DNA from: Telopea speciosissima | Lineage: Eukaryota; Streptophyta; Magnoliopsida; Proteales; Proteaceae | Length of the DNA: 64,000 bases | Assembly (NCBI RefSeq): GCF_018873765.1 | Contig: NC_057919.1 | Coordinates: forward strand, 69,682,984-69,746,983 | Reading direction: 5' to 3' | In this document: in pieces, positions 35,286-46,965 of the stretch | Position numbering within the stretch: position 1 is the stretch's first letter | Layout of the letters: the number at the start of each line of letters is the position of its first letter | Program-made: the position numbers and the translations under genes | The notes under the pieces: model-generated | Told to the model about the DNA's origin: nothing | Database searches by the model: none | Seen by the model: the letters and a program-made list of their open reading frames with translations, nothing else

Positions 35286-36249
35286 AGAAACAATGTTGAT
35301 ATATATCTGCTAATAGATATCTAAAACTGTGATGCAACTTAGCATATAACTCATTGTGCGGATCTTTATTTAGTAAAATGATTGCAACAACATAGACAAG
35401 CAAGCCTATTCAGGTTTTTCACATTCACACAAATAAAAATTGTTGGTAAAGGAAATTAATAAAATATTTCTATGTATTAATTAATATAATTATTTTTTTA
35501 TGAAAGAAAAAACAGAAACAACTAATAAATAACAATCTACAAAGCTCGAAACATTCTCACCCATCACAAAATTCCACTTGTTTTCCCTCACCTTAACAAT
35601 TAAAAAACAAGTCAGCTCTACCACAGAATTGTTACAATATTTAAGAGAAAAGTTGTTTAGATTAGTAAAACCCAAAACATCCCCACGGACACACCACCTC
35701 TCTAGTCTTCGCAATCAACGAACATAACTTACCAGAATCAGTCCACCATTCTATTGATTCGAATCCTATCTCCCTGTCTGCTTCAATCACATGAGAACTC
35801 CTGATAGACATGTCCAGATCAGGTTTAAAACTCGTAATTGATGGCGGAATCGGTCAGAGCCGATTCAAATCTGAATCAGTCTGATCCAACTAGTTCTTAA
35901 TTCTTATCAATATAGGAGTGAAACTAGGATTGGACTAGGAATCAGGAATTGGCCGATTCCATTATAAATCGAGGGATTCACCGATCCAACTCCAGATTGT
36001 TTTTTTAACCCTTATCCAGAATATCCTTCAAAGCATTTTCCGTTGCTCAAAATTTAAATTAATGGAGAAAAGAGAATATTTCGTTTAGGTAGCTTTATTC
36101 CATTCCAGAATCCACTACGTTGAGCTTCAATTCTGAGAGTAAAAGAGAATATTTCGTTTGAGCAGAGAAGAATATTCGCACGCACCACCCACCCTATGGC
36201 CCACTTGCGCTCTTCCTTTAGTTATTCTCCCTACGACTCTTGAATCAAT

Positions 36250-36254
<5 letters not shown>
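35286..36254. other. Intergenic stretch upstream of the poly-T tract
   Basis: No gene is recognised. Bases 35830-36000 carry repeated GATTC(A/G)-type motifs (GCCGATTCAAATCTGAATC), typical of old MITE debris. Bases 36080-36230 match 29085-29210 in segmental copy A. Confidence 0.5.

Positions 36255-36292
<38 letters not shown>
36255..36292. repeat. Poly-T tract, 38 bp
   Basis: An uninterrupted T run, probably the tail of an old retroposon or slippage-expanded. Its length may be unreliable in the assembly. Confidence 0.95.
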
Positions 36293-36297
<5 letters not shown>

Positions 36298-36358
36298 AAA
36301 CCGTATAGGTAGATCCCAAAAAAGTGGCACCAACGGGAAAAAACATCTTCGTCCTAAT

Positions 36359-36529
36359 CTTGCGGTGCATTGTCTCGTGGGCTTGAGAGTTCGACATGTG
36401 GAAGTTGTGACATTCAACAGTGCCAAGTTCATGAAGAAAAAAAAAACTGCCTTATATCGAGCTTGCACCATTGAATAAAGCTTCTTCCACATGTCGAGTT
36501 TTTAGGCCCGCACTACAGTGCACCGCAAG
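36359..36529. repeat. Foldback element, arms of about 45 bp
   Basis: The left arm (36359-36403, CTTGCGGTGCATTGT...TTCGACATGTGGA) is inverted at 36485-36529 (TCCACATGTCGAG...GTGCACCGCAAG), around an 80-bp centre. No target duplication was identified. Confidence 0.85.
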
Positions 36530-36875
36530 ATGCTTGCACTATAGAGGATTTTAATCTCACAAATCGCTCGTATAACTGTATTGCACCAATACAAACCAAT
36601 TTCAACTGATATGGATGCTGACATCGATATCAACTAAGATCGATACAAGAATTGGTAGTGTTATTTGTTTTCGAAGGCACACTTGCATAAATTTGTTTTT
36701 GAAAACCTTACAAGTTAGAATAAAATCAGTTGAAGTTGGGGTCAAACTATGGTTTCAAAAATTTGAATCAAATCAGTTGAATCAATCGATTCAAATTGGA
36801 ATTGACCGTTAAACGACCAATTCTATGATTGTAGGGATTAGATTACTGGGTTTTAGATATGAGGAGTTAATTCTA

Positions 36876-37017
36876 GAGTCTAGTTCAGGTCCTTGTACGA
36901 GGACACTCCTTGGGACCTCAGCACCATCCATATGGAATCTATTGTCCCCTTTGGATTCCATATGGGTGATGCTTAGATGCCAAGGAGTGTCTTCGCATGA
37001 GGACCTGAACCACACTC
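36876..37017. mobile_element. Mutator-type MITE forming a near-perfect hairpin
   Basis: The two halves are inverted copies over almost the whole length: GTTCAGGTCCTTG...ATATGGAATC against GATTCCATATG...GGACCTGAAC. Only about 10 bp form the loop. Flanking 9-mers TTAATTCTA (36867-36875) and CTAATTCTA (37018-37026) match except at the first base, the length typical of Mutator-like insertions. Confidence 0.85.
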
Positions 37018-37182
37018 CTAATTCTAGGCCGATTTGACCTAGATTTCAAATTTATAAATTTCAAATTGCAAACGACAACCTCATTCCCACCCATTAAGGA
37101 ACAACAACTCCATCTGATCAAAGGGGTTCTTTCTTTTTTTGGTCTGCAACTGGATCCATTTGGATGATTAGATGCTTAATAT

Positions 37183-37489
37183 TAGGGATGTAAGCGGATT
37201 GGATTTGGCCCAGATAGTGCTATATCTGCATCCGCATTCAATTAGCTTTTGGATGGATTCGGATAGTGCTAAATGGGTACGGATACGGATACGGATCGGA
37301 TATTTTCTCCGTTTACATATAAATATAGTTTTTCGGATAATTTTTTTTTTTTTTTTCAGTAAAGGCTTTTCGGATAGTTATAACCTATCTGTATCCGCAT
37401 CCGTTTAGCTTTTGGGCGGATTCGGCTAATGCTAAACAGATACAAACACGGATACGAAAATAGATTTTAACTATTCATTTACACCCCTA
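37183..37489. mobile_element. hAT-type MITE, 307 bp
   Basis: Ends are TAGGGATGTAAGCGGAT and, inverted, TAGGGGTGTAAATGAAT. They are flanked by a perfect 8-bp target duplication CTTAATAT (37175-37182, 37490-37497). Internal GGATACGGATACGGATCGGA motifs are typical of this MITE class. No coding capacity. Confidence 0.92.
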
Positions 37490-37497
37490 CTTAATAT

Positions 37498-39036
37498 TGG
37501 CTTCAGTCAACCAATCAAACTATTAGCTATCGCTACTTTGGTTCATGAACCTCCTCTTTCTATGTATTTCCTTCTATATCACTTTTAATAATTCGAAAAG
37601 AAAGGAGAATGTTTAAAAGAGTGGTTCAGGGCTGGTCAAACATTGTTTGAGCTTTAAATAATTAAGAATCGATTCTGTCAAAAATTGTGGCTGATTCCCA
37701 CTGAGAGGTAAAAAACAAAAATAAAAAATAGAAAGGGAGATATTGGCATTTTAGATTTTAAACCAATAATAGACAATGAAATAGTATATTTATTAAAGAG
37801 CAAAAAGGAAACCACACACATGCCCCTTTGCCATGTATTAGTTTGGGCCAGGGGAAGCCCATCATGTTAAGACTTTTATCTTTAGATTTTAAAAGGTTGA
37901 AATTGAGTAACCGTAAAGGAATGAGTTTTTCTTCACCTATCTGAAGAGGGAATCTCTTAAGCGAGATTTGACTATATGATCCGATAAAGGAAAGTTATTT
38001 TAAACCTTACGGGTAGGAGTTATTGGTCATTGCATCAAATCACCTTAGATGAAAAGATTCTATCTTCACCCTATGTCGCAGAAACTTTTGCCTATAGTAA
38101 AACTTTCAAAGTTGAATGTGAACCGATATACATACCTTGATGTCTCTATATAGAAGAAGTAAGATTGAGTAAACCAAACTTGGCTTTAAAACCAAGGTCC
38201 AACTCAAAAGTTGGCCTTCTATTTTATCATAAGCCTTACACGAGATAATCTAGAATCCAAACTCCAGAAGCCCATTGATGAACTGTCGATAATTCTAGAT
38301 ATACGATGTAGATTTAAGGGTGTTAATTGATCGATTTTGATTAATCGGTTCGATTCCAATTCAGTTCAAAATATGAAAGATAGAAATCAATATCGAATCA
38401 TTTATTTCCAATATCTCAAACCGAAACCAATTAATAAACAATTATGGTTCAATAGTTCTAGTTAAACATTTTTATCGATATCAATTTTGGTTTTGTTGTT
38501 GATTTGCAATTTTTGGGCCTAAATAAGAATGAACCTATTTTTGTTAGGCTTGAACCACTAATACATTTAGACTCAAATTGTGACTTAAGAAATAAAGTTG
38601 TAGATTGTGAAATCCACTGCAAAACACAAAACACTAGAAAGTATAAATCGATTTATTTACAAATCAATTTTAATTGGTTTTAATACTTTTAATTGATTAA
38701 AATCAATGTTTTTATTGGTTTAAAATCAAATTATTTCATAAATAGTTTTAGTTTATAAATAGTTTGGGCAAGAAACACCACCAAGTAGAGATTTTTTCCC
38801 AGATCTTGCCCTTAAAGTGTTCGATTGTGTTCCTGACACCCATGAAACTCTAAAATAAGTCACAGTAAGCATCAAACACTAACAACCAAAAAAAAAAAAA
38901 CTGTTCGATTGGATTTGGATAAACAGTTTCAGTTTGTAATTTACACGGTACCGGAAAGCAAAAGGGGACTTGTTGGGTATAACATTAAGATATTAGTATT
39001 TATATGTAATTGTCTCTATCCTCGCTAACCCTTGCC
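37498..39036. other. Upstream region of TCTP, partly duplicated
   Basis: No gene is seen. Blocks near 37830-37870, 38210-38280 and 38955-39060 match 29650-30080 in segmental copy A. Bases 38330-38480 contain GATT/AATC-rich repeat debris. The last 150 bp form the TCTP core promoter. Confidence 0.6.
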
Positions 39037-39045
39037 TATAAAATA
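39037..39045 (+). promoter_or_regulatory. TATA box of TCTP
   Basis: TATAAAATA lies 117 bp before the TCTP ATG. A pyrimidine-rich leader (CCTCTCGTTCTTTCGG) follows about 25-30 bp downstream, as expected at the transcription start of a highly expressed translation-related gene. Segmental copy A holds a diverged equivalent, CTATAAATTC near 30053. Confidence 0.7.
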
Positions 39046-39153
39046 TTGGTGTCTCTATATTCGCAAACCCTCTCGTTCTTTCGGCGGTATTGCATTCCTC
39101 TCCGCACAATCTTATTTCCGTTGTAGAAGGAGCCGCCGAGGAACTCTGCAACG

Positions 39154-42100
39154 ATGATTGTGTATCAGGATCTCCTTACAGGTAATTATTCCTTTGATTT
39201 GTTCAGTTCGTATTCTGAATTGTCTTCTTCTGTTAAGTGTGGATCTGTTTGTAGGGTTCTGGATCTTTGTTTTACTGTTTCCGGTGCTTCAGAACTTTTT
39301 TTATTAGATCTGAAGTGGAGTATTATTCCATGCATCAACTGGATCTAGCAGGCTTACCATCGTTTTCTACATCCTCAATTTTGTATTGTTGATTATCTTG
39401 TTGTCAGTGTTGTATAAATTTTGTAGTCTTTTTGTTATTTCTACATTCAGTTATGCATGCTGCTTTTCTTTGGAATATCCCTGCTCTGCCCTCGATTATT
39501 TGTTTTGTTCTTCCTTTTACTCTTTTCAAAGTTTTCTGCTTTACATTAGAATTGGGAGTTGTAGTTACCTAAATTATTTTCATTCCAGTGTTTGTCACCA
39601 AGTCATACTGTTTCCCTTTGTATGGGGTTATTGGGAACGGTAATAAATACCATACCTAACAGCTAATCTGTGTCATGATTTCTTTCATGAACTCTTGTGA
39701 GCATGACATGTTTGGTCGATGGGATTGAGTTTGGATGTTGGAATCTAACTCTCTAATTTGGAAAATTTTGTTGAAGTTTATGAGGAGGTTGTCACTAAAA
39801 TCTTTTAGGCTTGTTTAGTGGGGAGTTAGTGGAATGGGAATGATAGTTTAATAAAGTTTGACAATTTTAGGGAAAATGATAAAAGGTTACAAGGGAGACA
39901 TGAAAACAAAGAGAGAGATGATGCATGGTTGGGGTCGGACATGAAGCCAGTTATCACACCTGCACCACCTCCACTTCCAACATTGTCGTTGTTGATTGTG
40001 GTGGCACTGGGTGTTTTAGTTCTTTTGGTTTGAATGAGTTCACACACACATAAAAACTAGTCCTCATTTTGGGAAAGGGGGGGGGGGCTTAACATCAAAG
40101 ATAAAGGGGGGGGGCTTAACATCAAAGATAAGACTAGCTTGACTTTTGACCTGAAACTAATTTTTGTTTCTATTTGCGGACATTATGACCCTCCCCAGAC
40201 CCCGTAGTGGCGGGAGTCTCGTGCACTGGGTATGCCCTTATTTTTTTATAAAGCTTGTGGTTTTTTATATTCGCAGATGGTGAAGTAGTTGCAAAGATGA
40301 AGCTTGCAAACTATAAGGGGATAAAATTCCCCTCTCCCTCCACATCCCCTCTTTCTTCCCTCACCCCTCTCTTTCTCCCCTACCTCCTCTCTGTATTTTT
40401 CTCCCATGAAAAAGGTTAATCAAACAAGTAATTGGGTGGAGAGTGTATCTTTTATCTCTTTTTACTATCCCTGCCATTCACCCCTCCAACATGTGGGGTC
40501 TGATCCCCAACTTTCTCACACCATACTCCTTGGCAAAAGGGTAGTGTGGGGTGAGAAATTTGGAAATTGGGCACCACATGTTGGAGGGGTGAATGGCAAG
40601 GATAGTAAACTGGAGGGAAAATGTAACTTTTTCACCCCATTTCTTGTTTGGTTGGTCTTTTCCATGGGCTCGAGTGCTACAAAAGAGAGAGGGCGGAACA
40701 AAGATGGTAGCATGTTGCCGGACTGCGACCCGCCTGTTGGAGGGATGAATGGCAGGGATAGTGAAGTGGGATAAAAGATACACTTTTCACTCCATTTCGT
40801 GTTTGGTTGGCCTTTTTTGGGAGCTGCAAAAGTGGGGGTGAGGAGAGAGGGAGGGTGGAGCAAAGAGAGGGAGTGAGGAGAGAAAATCCACGGCTTTGGG
40901 GGGAAGACATGGTCCAGATCTTATGATTATTGCTTTCTCCCTAATTCCCTACAATAATCCTACCAAAATCTGTGAGATTTTGAGAGCTGGGGTGGAGAAG
41001 ATAGGAGCTGATAGGGAGTTTCTTATAATATAAGAAATCCTTCCCATGACCCTTGTGACCATTGCTTTCCCCCTTTCCCCCTTTCCCGTAACAATACTAT
41101 TAGAACTGGTGGGATTTTGAGAGGAGGTTAGGTGGAGAAGACAGAAGCCGATAGGGAGTTTCTCGTAATGTGAGAAATTCCTCCCCATTGCCACCAAACA
41201 GCTCCATTTTTTAAAACTTGGAAAGTTGTCAGACTTTGTTTAACTATTCATTTCCATCCTATTAAACAAACAGGGTCTTAGTGACAGGGAGACATCTTAA
41301 TTGCTAATTGCTTGATGAATAGTTTCTTTAAAGCCTTACCTAGGTTTTACTGGGTTTTTGCGGCTATAAATTTTTTTTCTATGTTCTGATGTATTCTGTT
41401 GCCCGTTTGTTTGCTTCCTGTTTATCTTATTTTACTGAGGGAGATTTTAATCTTGAGGAGGAGAGATGAAGAAGCTGGTCACACGACCTGTTTCGTACTA
41501 GTTCGGCACAACTCAAATAAAACTTCATTCAAAATCTGAGTATCATTTGATTACTTCAGTATTTAAAGAAAATAATTAAAGATTCCTACTGTAAAACTGA
41601 AATAATCCCAATCCTATTCTAAAACTGAAATTAAACTCTAAACCAAACTCTAAATAGATTTTAAAACCAAATAGGCAAACACTACTGACCTTATTTAATT
41701 CTCGTAAGGAAAGAAATAAATAAATTGCAAAAATTACAAAAATAATTCAAAAGTCCCTATATCCTAGTCCCAAAAATCAATTAGACCTGTTTCATCTCCA
41801 TCTAGGTTCCCCAACAGGTTTGGGCCGGTCCATCGCAGTGCTCATGCATCAATCTCCCTGCTTGCTTAGAATTTTATGAGAGGGGGAGGGATTGTGTGTT
41901 GCGGATGTATCCTAAAGTACATCCAATTAAGTTATATGAAACAGTAGGTGTATATGCTAAGATTATTTGCAAGTAAGCATACTAAACGGGGTTCCTAAAT
42001 TATTTTTTATTTTTTATTTTGGAACCCTACTATTGGAGACGATTAGCTTCTTGAATGTTCTGTTATTATTGAGTTGACTGTGTATATGATTTTTCCTTTC

Positions 42101-43907
42101 TAGTTATTGAATGAACAATGTTTGAATTGCCCCCTTGTGTCACAAAACTTGTATTACAATCTTTGAAATGCTAAGAGGCAAGTTGTCTGTGCTTATTGCT
42201 TTGCAATTTCATTTTCTCTGTTTATGGTTCTTTGTAGGTTTTGTGATGTTACCATATAAGTGCTACATCTGATGTAAAACCAACTCTTGTGCCTTTCTTC
42301 TCTTGGCTTGTCCATTGTCCATTTTTTTTTTTTTTTAAAGTTTTGTTCTATTATGCTTTATTTATTTTTTAGAATGTATGTTTTGTAATTTGAACATTAT
42401 TGGGTTTTGTTATTGTTGAGGTTGATGTTATTCAGTTATGGAATTGATGCTACAAATTTTCTATGAATTTCCAGGTGATGAGCTTCTCTCGGATTCATTT
42501 CCATACAAAGAGATCCAAAATGGATTGCTTTGGGAAGTTGAGGGAAAGGTACGTTTTTTCTTAAATTCATTTTGGGATTTATTCTGTCCAACCATCACAT
42601 GGCCAAACCTAATGATTTGGAATAACGCAATTAACTTTCTGTTCGACCATCATGGCCAAACCTAATGAGCTGGACTAGCGCAATTAACTTTCTGTTCGAC
42701 CTTCACATGGCCAAACCTAATGACCTGGAATAGCGCAATTAACTTTCTGTTCGACCATCACATGGCCAAACCTAATGACCTGGAATAGCGCAATTAACTT
42801 TGATTTAGAAAAAAGAAAGAGGGTTTGCACAAGTTGTTGCCCATTATTATACCGTGTTATTATTGGGCTAAACTTAATCCCATCCATAGCTATAGGTCTT
42901 TCATAATTGTTGAAATTCTTGATTCATGAATGCTGACATTAGGATGATGTAAAATTTGAACTACTCAATATAATTTGTAAACTAGGCAACTAACATTTTT
43001 CGTATGGGTAATTTTTCAGTGGGTTGTTCAAGGAGCAGTTGATGTAAACATCGGTGCCAACCCTTCTGCAGAAGGCGGTGAGGATGATGAGGGCCTGGAT
43101 GACCAGGCTGTCAAGGTTGTTGATATTGTTGATACATTCCGTCTCCAGGTTGATTACCTCCTCTATCTTTTAGTGTTTATATACATTTATCTGTATGAAT
43201 TAATTGGAGCTTATGTAATTTTTTTTTTTAATTTATAGGAACAACCTGCGTTTGACAAGAAGCAATTTCTTTCATACATAAAGAGGTACATCAAGTTGCT
43301 AACCCCAAAGTTGGAAGGTGAGGCGCAAGAGGAGTTCAAGAAGAACATTGAGGGTGCGACTAAGTTCCTGCTTCCAAAGCTGAAAGACCTTCAATTGTAC
43401 GTTTCTTAGTTTCCCTAACTCCACTTCGTACAATTTTGTTTTATTTTGGATTGTGAAATACTCAAAACACATGCCGGCAGGGAAAGATGTCGATTCTCAT
43501 GCCTGGCTTGCTAAGTCCAGTGATCCTTCTAAAAGTCTTCACTCAAACCTTCCCCACCCCTTTACTCAACAATTGGCCTTGGTTTTAGTATTCAAAAGTC
43601 TATTTCTCCATATCTCGTGTTATTTCTGTTGTTATTGAAAGTCCCCCTCCCCCCCCCCCAAAAAAAAAAATTTCTCTTGTAAAGTATTTGTTGGTATAAT
43701 AATGTTGCCAGTATATTTGTTTCTTTTGATGTTTAACAATGCTTTTTATATTTTTTTGGATAAGTTTTAACAATGCTATTTGTTTGCAGTTTTGTAGGTG
43801 AGAGTATGCATGACGATGGCAGTCTGGTCTTTGCATACTACAAGGAAGGTGCAACTGACCCAACATTTCTGTACTTTGCCCATGGGTTGAAGGAGGTCAA
43901 GTGTTAG
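39154..43907 (+). CDS. TCTP: Translationally controlled tumour protein (TCTP), 5 exons
   Basis: Exons: 39154-39181, 42475-42548, 43020-43148, 43239-43396, 43790-43907. All introns are GT-AG, and the join gives 168 codons and TAG, the usual plant length. Landmarks are [18 protein letters not shown] at the start, the TCTP signature 1 region [11 protein letters not shown], the flexible acidic loop (EDDEGLDD), the helical hairpin ([13 protein letters not shown]), signature 2 region [15 protein letters not shown], and the C-terminal GLKEVKC. TCTP is a cytosolic, Ca-binding growth regulator linked to TOR signalling, translation and cell-cycle progression. The frame is intact. Intron 1 is 3.3 kb and holds a SINE fragment and inverted repeats; intron 2 holds a 55-bp tandem repeat. 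A polyadenylation signal AATAAA lies at 44094-44099. Confidence 0.98.
40175..40248 (+). mobile_element. Au-like SINE, 3' part, in TCTP intron 1
   Basis: The stretch with CATTATGACCCTCCCCAGACCC, GGCGGGAGTCTCGTGCACTGGG and TGCCCTTATTTTTTT is the 3' body of an Au SINE. The tRNA-like head is missing. Confidence 0.85.
40407..40822. repeat. Complex foldback in TCTP intron 1
   Basis: A left arm (40407-40495) containing AATCAAACAAG and ACTATCCCTGCCATTCACCC occurs inverted twice. Once is at about 40566-40660 (GGGGTGAATGGCAAGGATAGT...TTGTTTGGTTGG). The other is at about 40733-40822 (GGGATGAATGGCAGGGATAGT...GTTTGGTTGG). The arrangement suggests one MITE inserted into, or partly duplicated within, another. 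Confidence 0.8.
40925..41192. repeat. Direct duplication of about 130-140 bp in TCTP intron 1
   Basis: A block with GGGATTTTGAGAG..GG, GGTGGAGAAGA, GATAGGGAGTTTCT and GAGAAAT/AAGAAAT..CCTYCCCAT occurs twice in direct order, with moderate divergence. Confidence 0.75.
42584..42801. repeat. 55-bp tandem repeat, four copies, in TCTP intron 2
   Basis: Units read CTGTTCGACCATCACATGGC, then CAAACCTAATGACCTGG and AATAGCGCAATTAACTTT. The first copy begins CTGTCCAACC, and the second has lost CA within CATCACATGG. Copies three and four are almost identical. The array starts 36 bp after the exon 2 donor. Confidence 0.92.
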
Positions 43908-45636
43908 TCAAGAGGACAAAGTCAAATGCGTCTCATCTATAACATTGTAGGGGGAGGTGCTTGCTGTAGTTCTAGTTTTTAATTTTCTACAATAGGCCTT
44001 TTTTCTTAAAGCATACAGTACTTTTGGTTATTATCTATAAGTACATCTTAAGTTTGATTTTATTTTTACATCCCGCAGTTGTTTGAGTCAGAAAATAAAC
44101 TGATTCTTTTGTGTCCTGTGAGTTTGATTCTAACATCACCATCATATGGAATACCATCTCCAGGTTTTTCTCACCTATTGTGCATCGTAACTTGCCTAAT
44201 TTTTTTGTTGGTAGATCTGATCTTGAAATAGCATGTGTGGACTCGTGTTAATACTCGTTGCCCCCCTATCCTTAGATGAGATGGAAAGGATGTAGTAGAA
44301 TCAAGGGGACCTGATGCCAAACTAGAATATCTTTTAGGATAACAACCTGAGCCTACCAGTATCCGGTATCTGTCTTTGCGCCGATTAGGTTTCTGCTGCT
44401 GTTGGTTTCCCAATTTTTTTGGGTTTTCTTGATCTACTTTTGGTTTGGGTCTGCCTGTTGTCAAATTCTTGTAATATAGCTGAATTTGATTACGGTTTTC
44501 CATGAACCTCTTACTCTCTTAGACTCTGCATTCCTTTGCGTTATCAGCATGTGTTTTAGGATTAGAATTCTCTGGAACATCGGGAACACAGTTCGTTCCA
44601 ATCTTTATATGTTATCGATAATTTCTCTTGTTCTGGAATGGAATAAAAACTCATTAAGCGTTGCCCTTCTGCCGCGGTACCACCTTCAGCTCTGTATATC
44701 GATGTGATGTGCTACTTTTCTGGCCTTTGCCCTTCTTGCTTCGTCCTCTTCCTACTCCGCACCCTTCCTCTCCCATGGTCAACACCGCCAATTATGGTGG
44801 CGGACCAGTTGGGGAGGTCAGGACCGTCAGGTGCAGCGCTTGCAGTTTTGATATCAGTACACTTGATGTTGCATAAACAATTGTAGAGATAAGAGATCAC
44901 CAAAGTGTTGTGATTGCATGGACAATGAAGATTTTGTGTTTTTTTTCTCATATTGGGGACTCAGCACTCGATTTTAACACTCTTTGACTCTGCAACGCGA
45001 TATCAGGTGTGTTTGCAGAACGATTTCAGAAAAGAAGAGTTACCGAGTTTCTATTTCGTTTCCATTGTCTTAGTGCATTTACAAAAGGACCGATTTTTCC
45101 TTAAGTCCACTCACCATGGGGCTTGAGATGTGCGCCGAAGGGTATTTTGGGGAACATATTAGAACCCGATAGGGATTTGTGAACCCTCAGATTTTGCTAA
45201 TAATATATCAAAACAACTCATCATGTTTTGTCTTTTGTCCAACCTCACCCCTCCCCCGCAACGTTATAAAAACTCAGCTTGGGAGCCAGTTATAACATCA
45301 ATGAGATGTTTGATGAAATGACGAAAAGGGTTTTCATCTAATATCAGGGTTAAAATCAAGAAAGCATTTTAGCGAACATGTATCCAAACAATGTTCTGAT
45401 TTTCAATTAAAAATACATTCTTCATTTTGAGAATGGGTATGTGCATTTATAGCTTAAACATAACCTTATCCTGACAAGAAAAAGCTTCTTATCCAATTTT
45501 TCAAGGAATCCAAGCAAACTAGACCAGATAATATCATCAAATTGTGGTCGCTCATTGCTTGTTTTACCAGAGATTTGGTAATAGTGATGAGCTAACCAAA
45601 ATAGTAGCCACTTTGGAATTTTACACCAGATGAAAA
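43908..45636. other. TCTP 3' UTR and intergenic region
   Basis: The first about 200 bp are the TCTP 3' UTR, with AATAAA at 44094-44099. Beyond that I see no supportable gene. Open frames at 44486-44990 include a C-terminal hydrophobic stretch but match nothing I recognise. The last 45 bp before the copia element match 61170-61220, the left end of the USP duplication. Confidence 0.5.
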
Positions 45637-45641
45637 CATTT

Positions 45642-45938
45642 TGTTGGCGTGTATTGGAAAGCTGCACACACCAGCTTGGCTTCTTGGGAAGTTCATCAGT
45701 CCAGCTTGTGTGAGTTAAGTGCCAACGGTCATATTTGTATCCGTTTCCTCTTCTTCCCTCTTTTGTTTTTCTTCTCATATATATTGTATCTTTGTTCCAA
45801 AAATTAATAAGAAAAATAAGGAGAACTGTTTCACCGTGGATGTAGTGCTTCTACAGAAGCATGAACCACGTTATATCTGTGACTCTTCATCTCTCTTTCT
45901 ATATTTCTTCTTGAGAAATTCTTATTGAACTACAAACA
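45642..45938 (+). repeat. 5' LTR of the full-length copia element
   Basis: It begins TGTTGGCGTGTATTGG and ends TACAAACA. Internal landmarks are ATATATATTGTATC and CCGTGGATGTAG. Confidence 0.95.
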
Positions 45939-45950
45939 TGGTATCAGAGC
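45939..45950 (+). other. Primer binding site
   Basis: TGGTATCAGAGC directly follows the 5' LTR. This is the initiator tRNA-Met type. Confidence 0.95.
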
Positions 45951-46065
45951 ACTCTCTATGAACCTAGGATCGTTATTCTTCGTCTTGGACTTACATCATC
46001 CTGCCTTTCTCAGATAAGTCTTACCTTGTTTCGTTACTTTCTTGTTGCTTTTCTTATTGGACTTA

Positions 46066-46965
46066 ATGGAAGATTTTGCTACCCCCAATGGAGGAAAACT
46101 TGTTGGTTCTACTGAGATGGGTGGTCGTCTCACCTCGATTTTTCTTAATGGACGAAACTACTTACCTTGGTCCAGGGCTGTTCCCATTGCTCTTGGTGGC
46201 CGATCCAAATCTGGCCATGTTAATGGTACGACAAAGGCCCCGGAACCTACTGATAAAAAATTCGCTGAATGGCAAGCTAATGACCATCTTGTGATGTCCT
46301 GGATTTTTAATTCCATGGAATCACAAATTTATGAGATTTTTGCTTACTCAGAGATTGCTAAATCTCTTTGGATTTCGTTAAAAGATATGTATGGCCATGC
46401 TGATAATGCATCTCGTGTTTTTGAGTTGCAACAAGAAATTGTTCACACTGAACAAACTGTTGATCAGAATTTTACCGTTCACCTTGGAAACTTAAAGAAA
46501 AAATGGGAGGAGTTGCGTCAATACCGCCCGCTGGCACAAACGGTTGATGTCTATGCCCAAAGGGAAGAACAAGATAGAATTTTCCAACTTTTGGCCAGCA
46601 TTCGGCCTGAGTATGATGATATTAAAAGGCAAATCCTTATGAACGCTTCTTTGCCTTCCTTTACTAATGTTTGTGCCACCATTCAAAGGGAAGAAACCCG
46701 TCGACGGATGATGCATTCCAACACTAAACTCTTAGGAATTTCTACTGTTGAAAATTCTGTTCATATTGTGAAAACTTCCACTAATAATCAATCCAGTGGT
46801 GGTGGAGCTCGGTTGTTCACAAAACAAAAAGGTAAGAGTAAGTATCATTGTGACCACTGCAGTCGTGATGGTCACTCCAAGGATAGGTGTTGGGGATTGC
46901 ATCTTCACCTTCGACCTAGCAAAGACAAAGGCGTTGAAGCTCAAGTAGCTGTTGGACTTGATTAA
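46066..46965 (+). pseudogene. Copia gag, with premature end
   Basis: The frame starts at ATG 46066; an earlier in-frame TTG at 46042 is not a likely start. It contains the copia gag (UBN2-type) core with YLPWSRAVPIAL and NDHLVMSWIFNSM. A complete CCHC zinc knuckle (CDHCSRDGHSKDRC) lies at about 46852-46893, and the frame stops at TAA 46963-46965. Copia elements normally continue gag and pol in one frame, so this stop cuts the polyprotein. The reading after the stop stays in register into the protease. Confidence 0.85.

Larger units (their letters stand above)
30626..39090 (+). repeat. Segmental duplication, copy B (PAC exon 7 relic to TCTP promoter)
   Basis: This copy begins in a duplicate of the PAC intron 6 end, continues through a decayed exon 7 and PAC 3' flank (to about 31590), and ends in the true TCTP upstream region. 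It has grown by later insertions: a solo LTR, copia and L1 fragments, and MITEs. Homology with copy A was followed by eye in several blocks, not base by base. Confidence 0.75.

Noticed and set aside
36127..36492. Opposing frames across the poly-T tract
   Set aside because: Poly-Lys and poly-Phe from the 38-bp T run and foldback arms; not coding.
44486..44990. Possible small gene between TCTP and the copia element, with a hydrophobic C-terminus
   Set aside because: No recognisable family, no good splice pattern and no start context. Left as unassigned.
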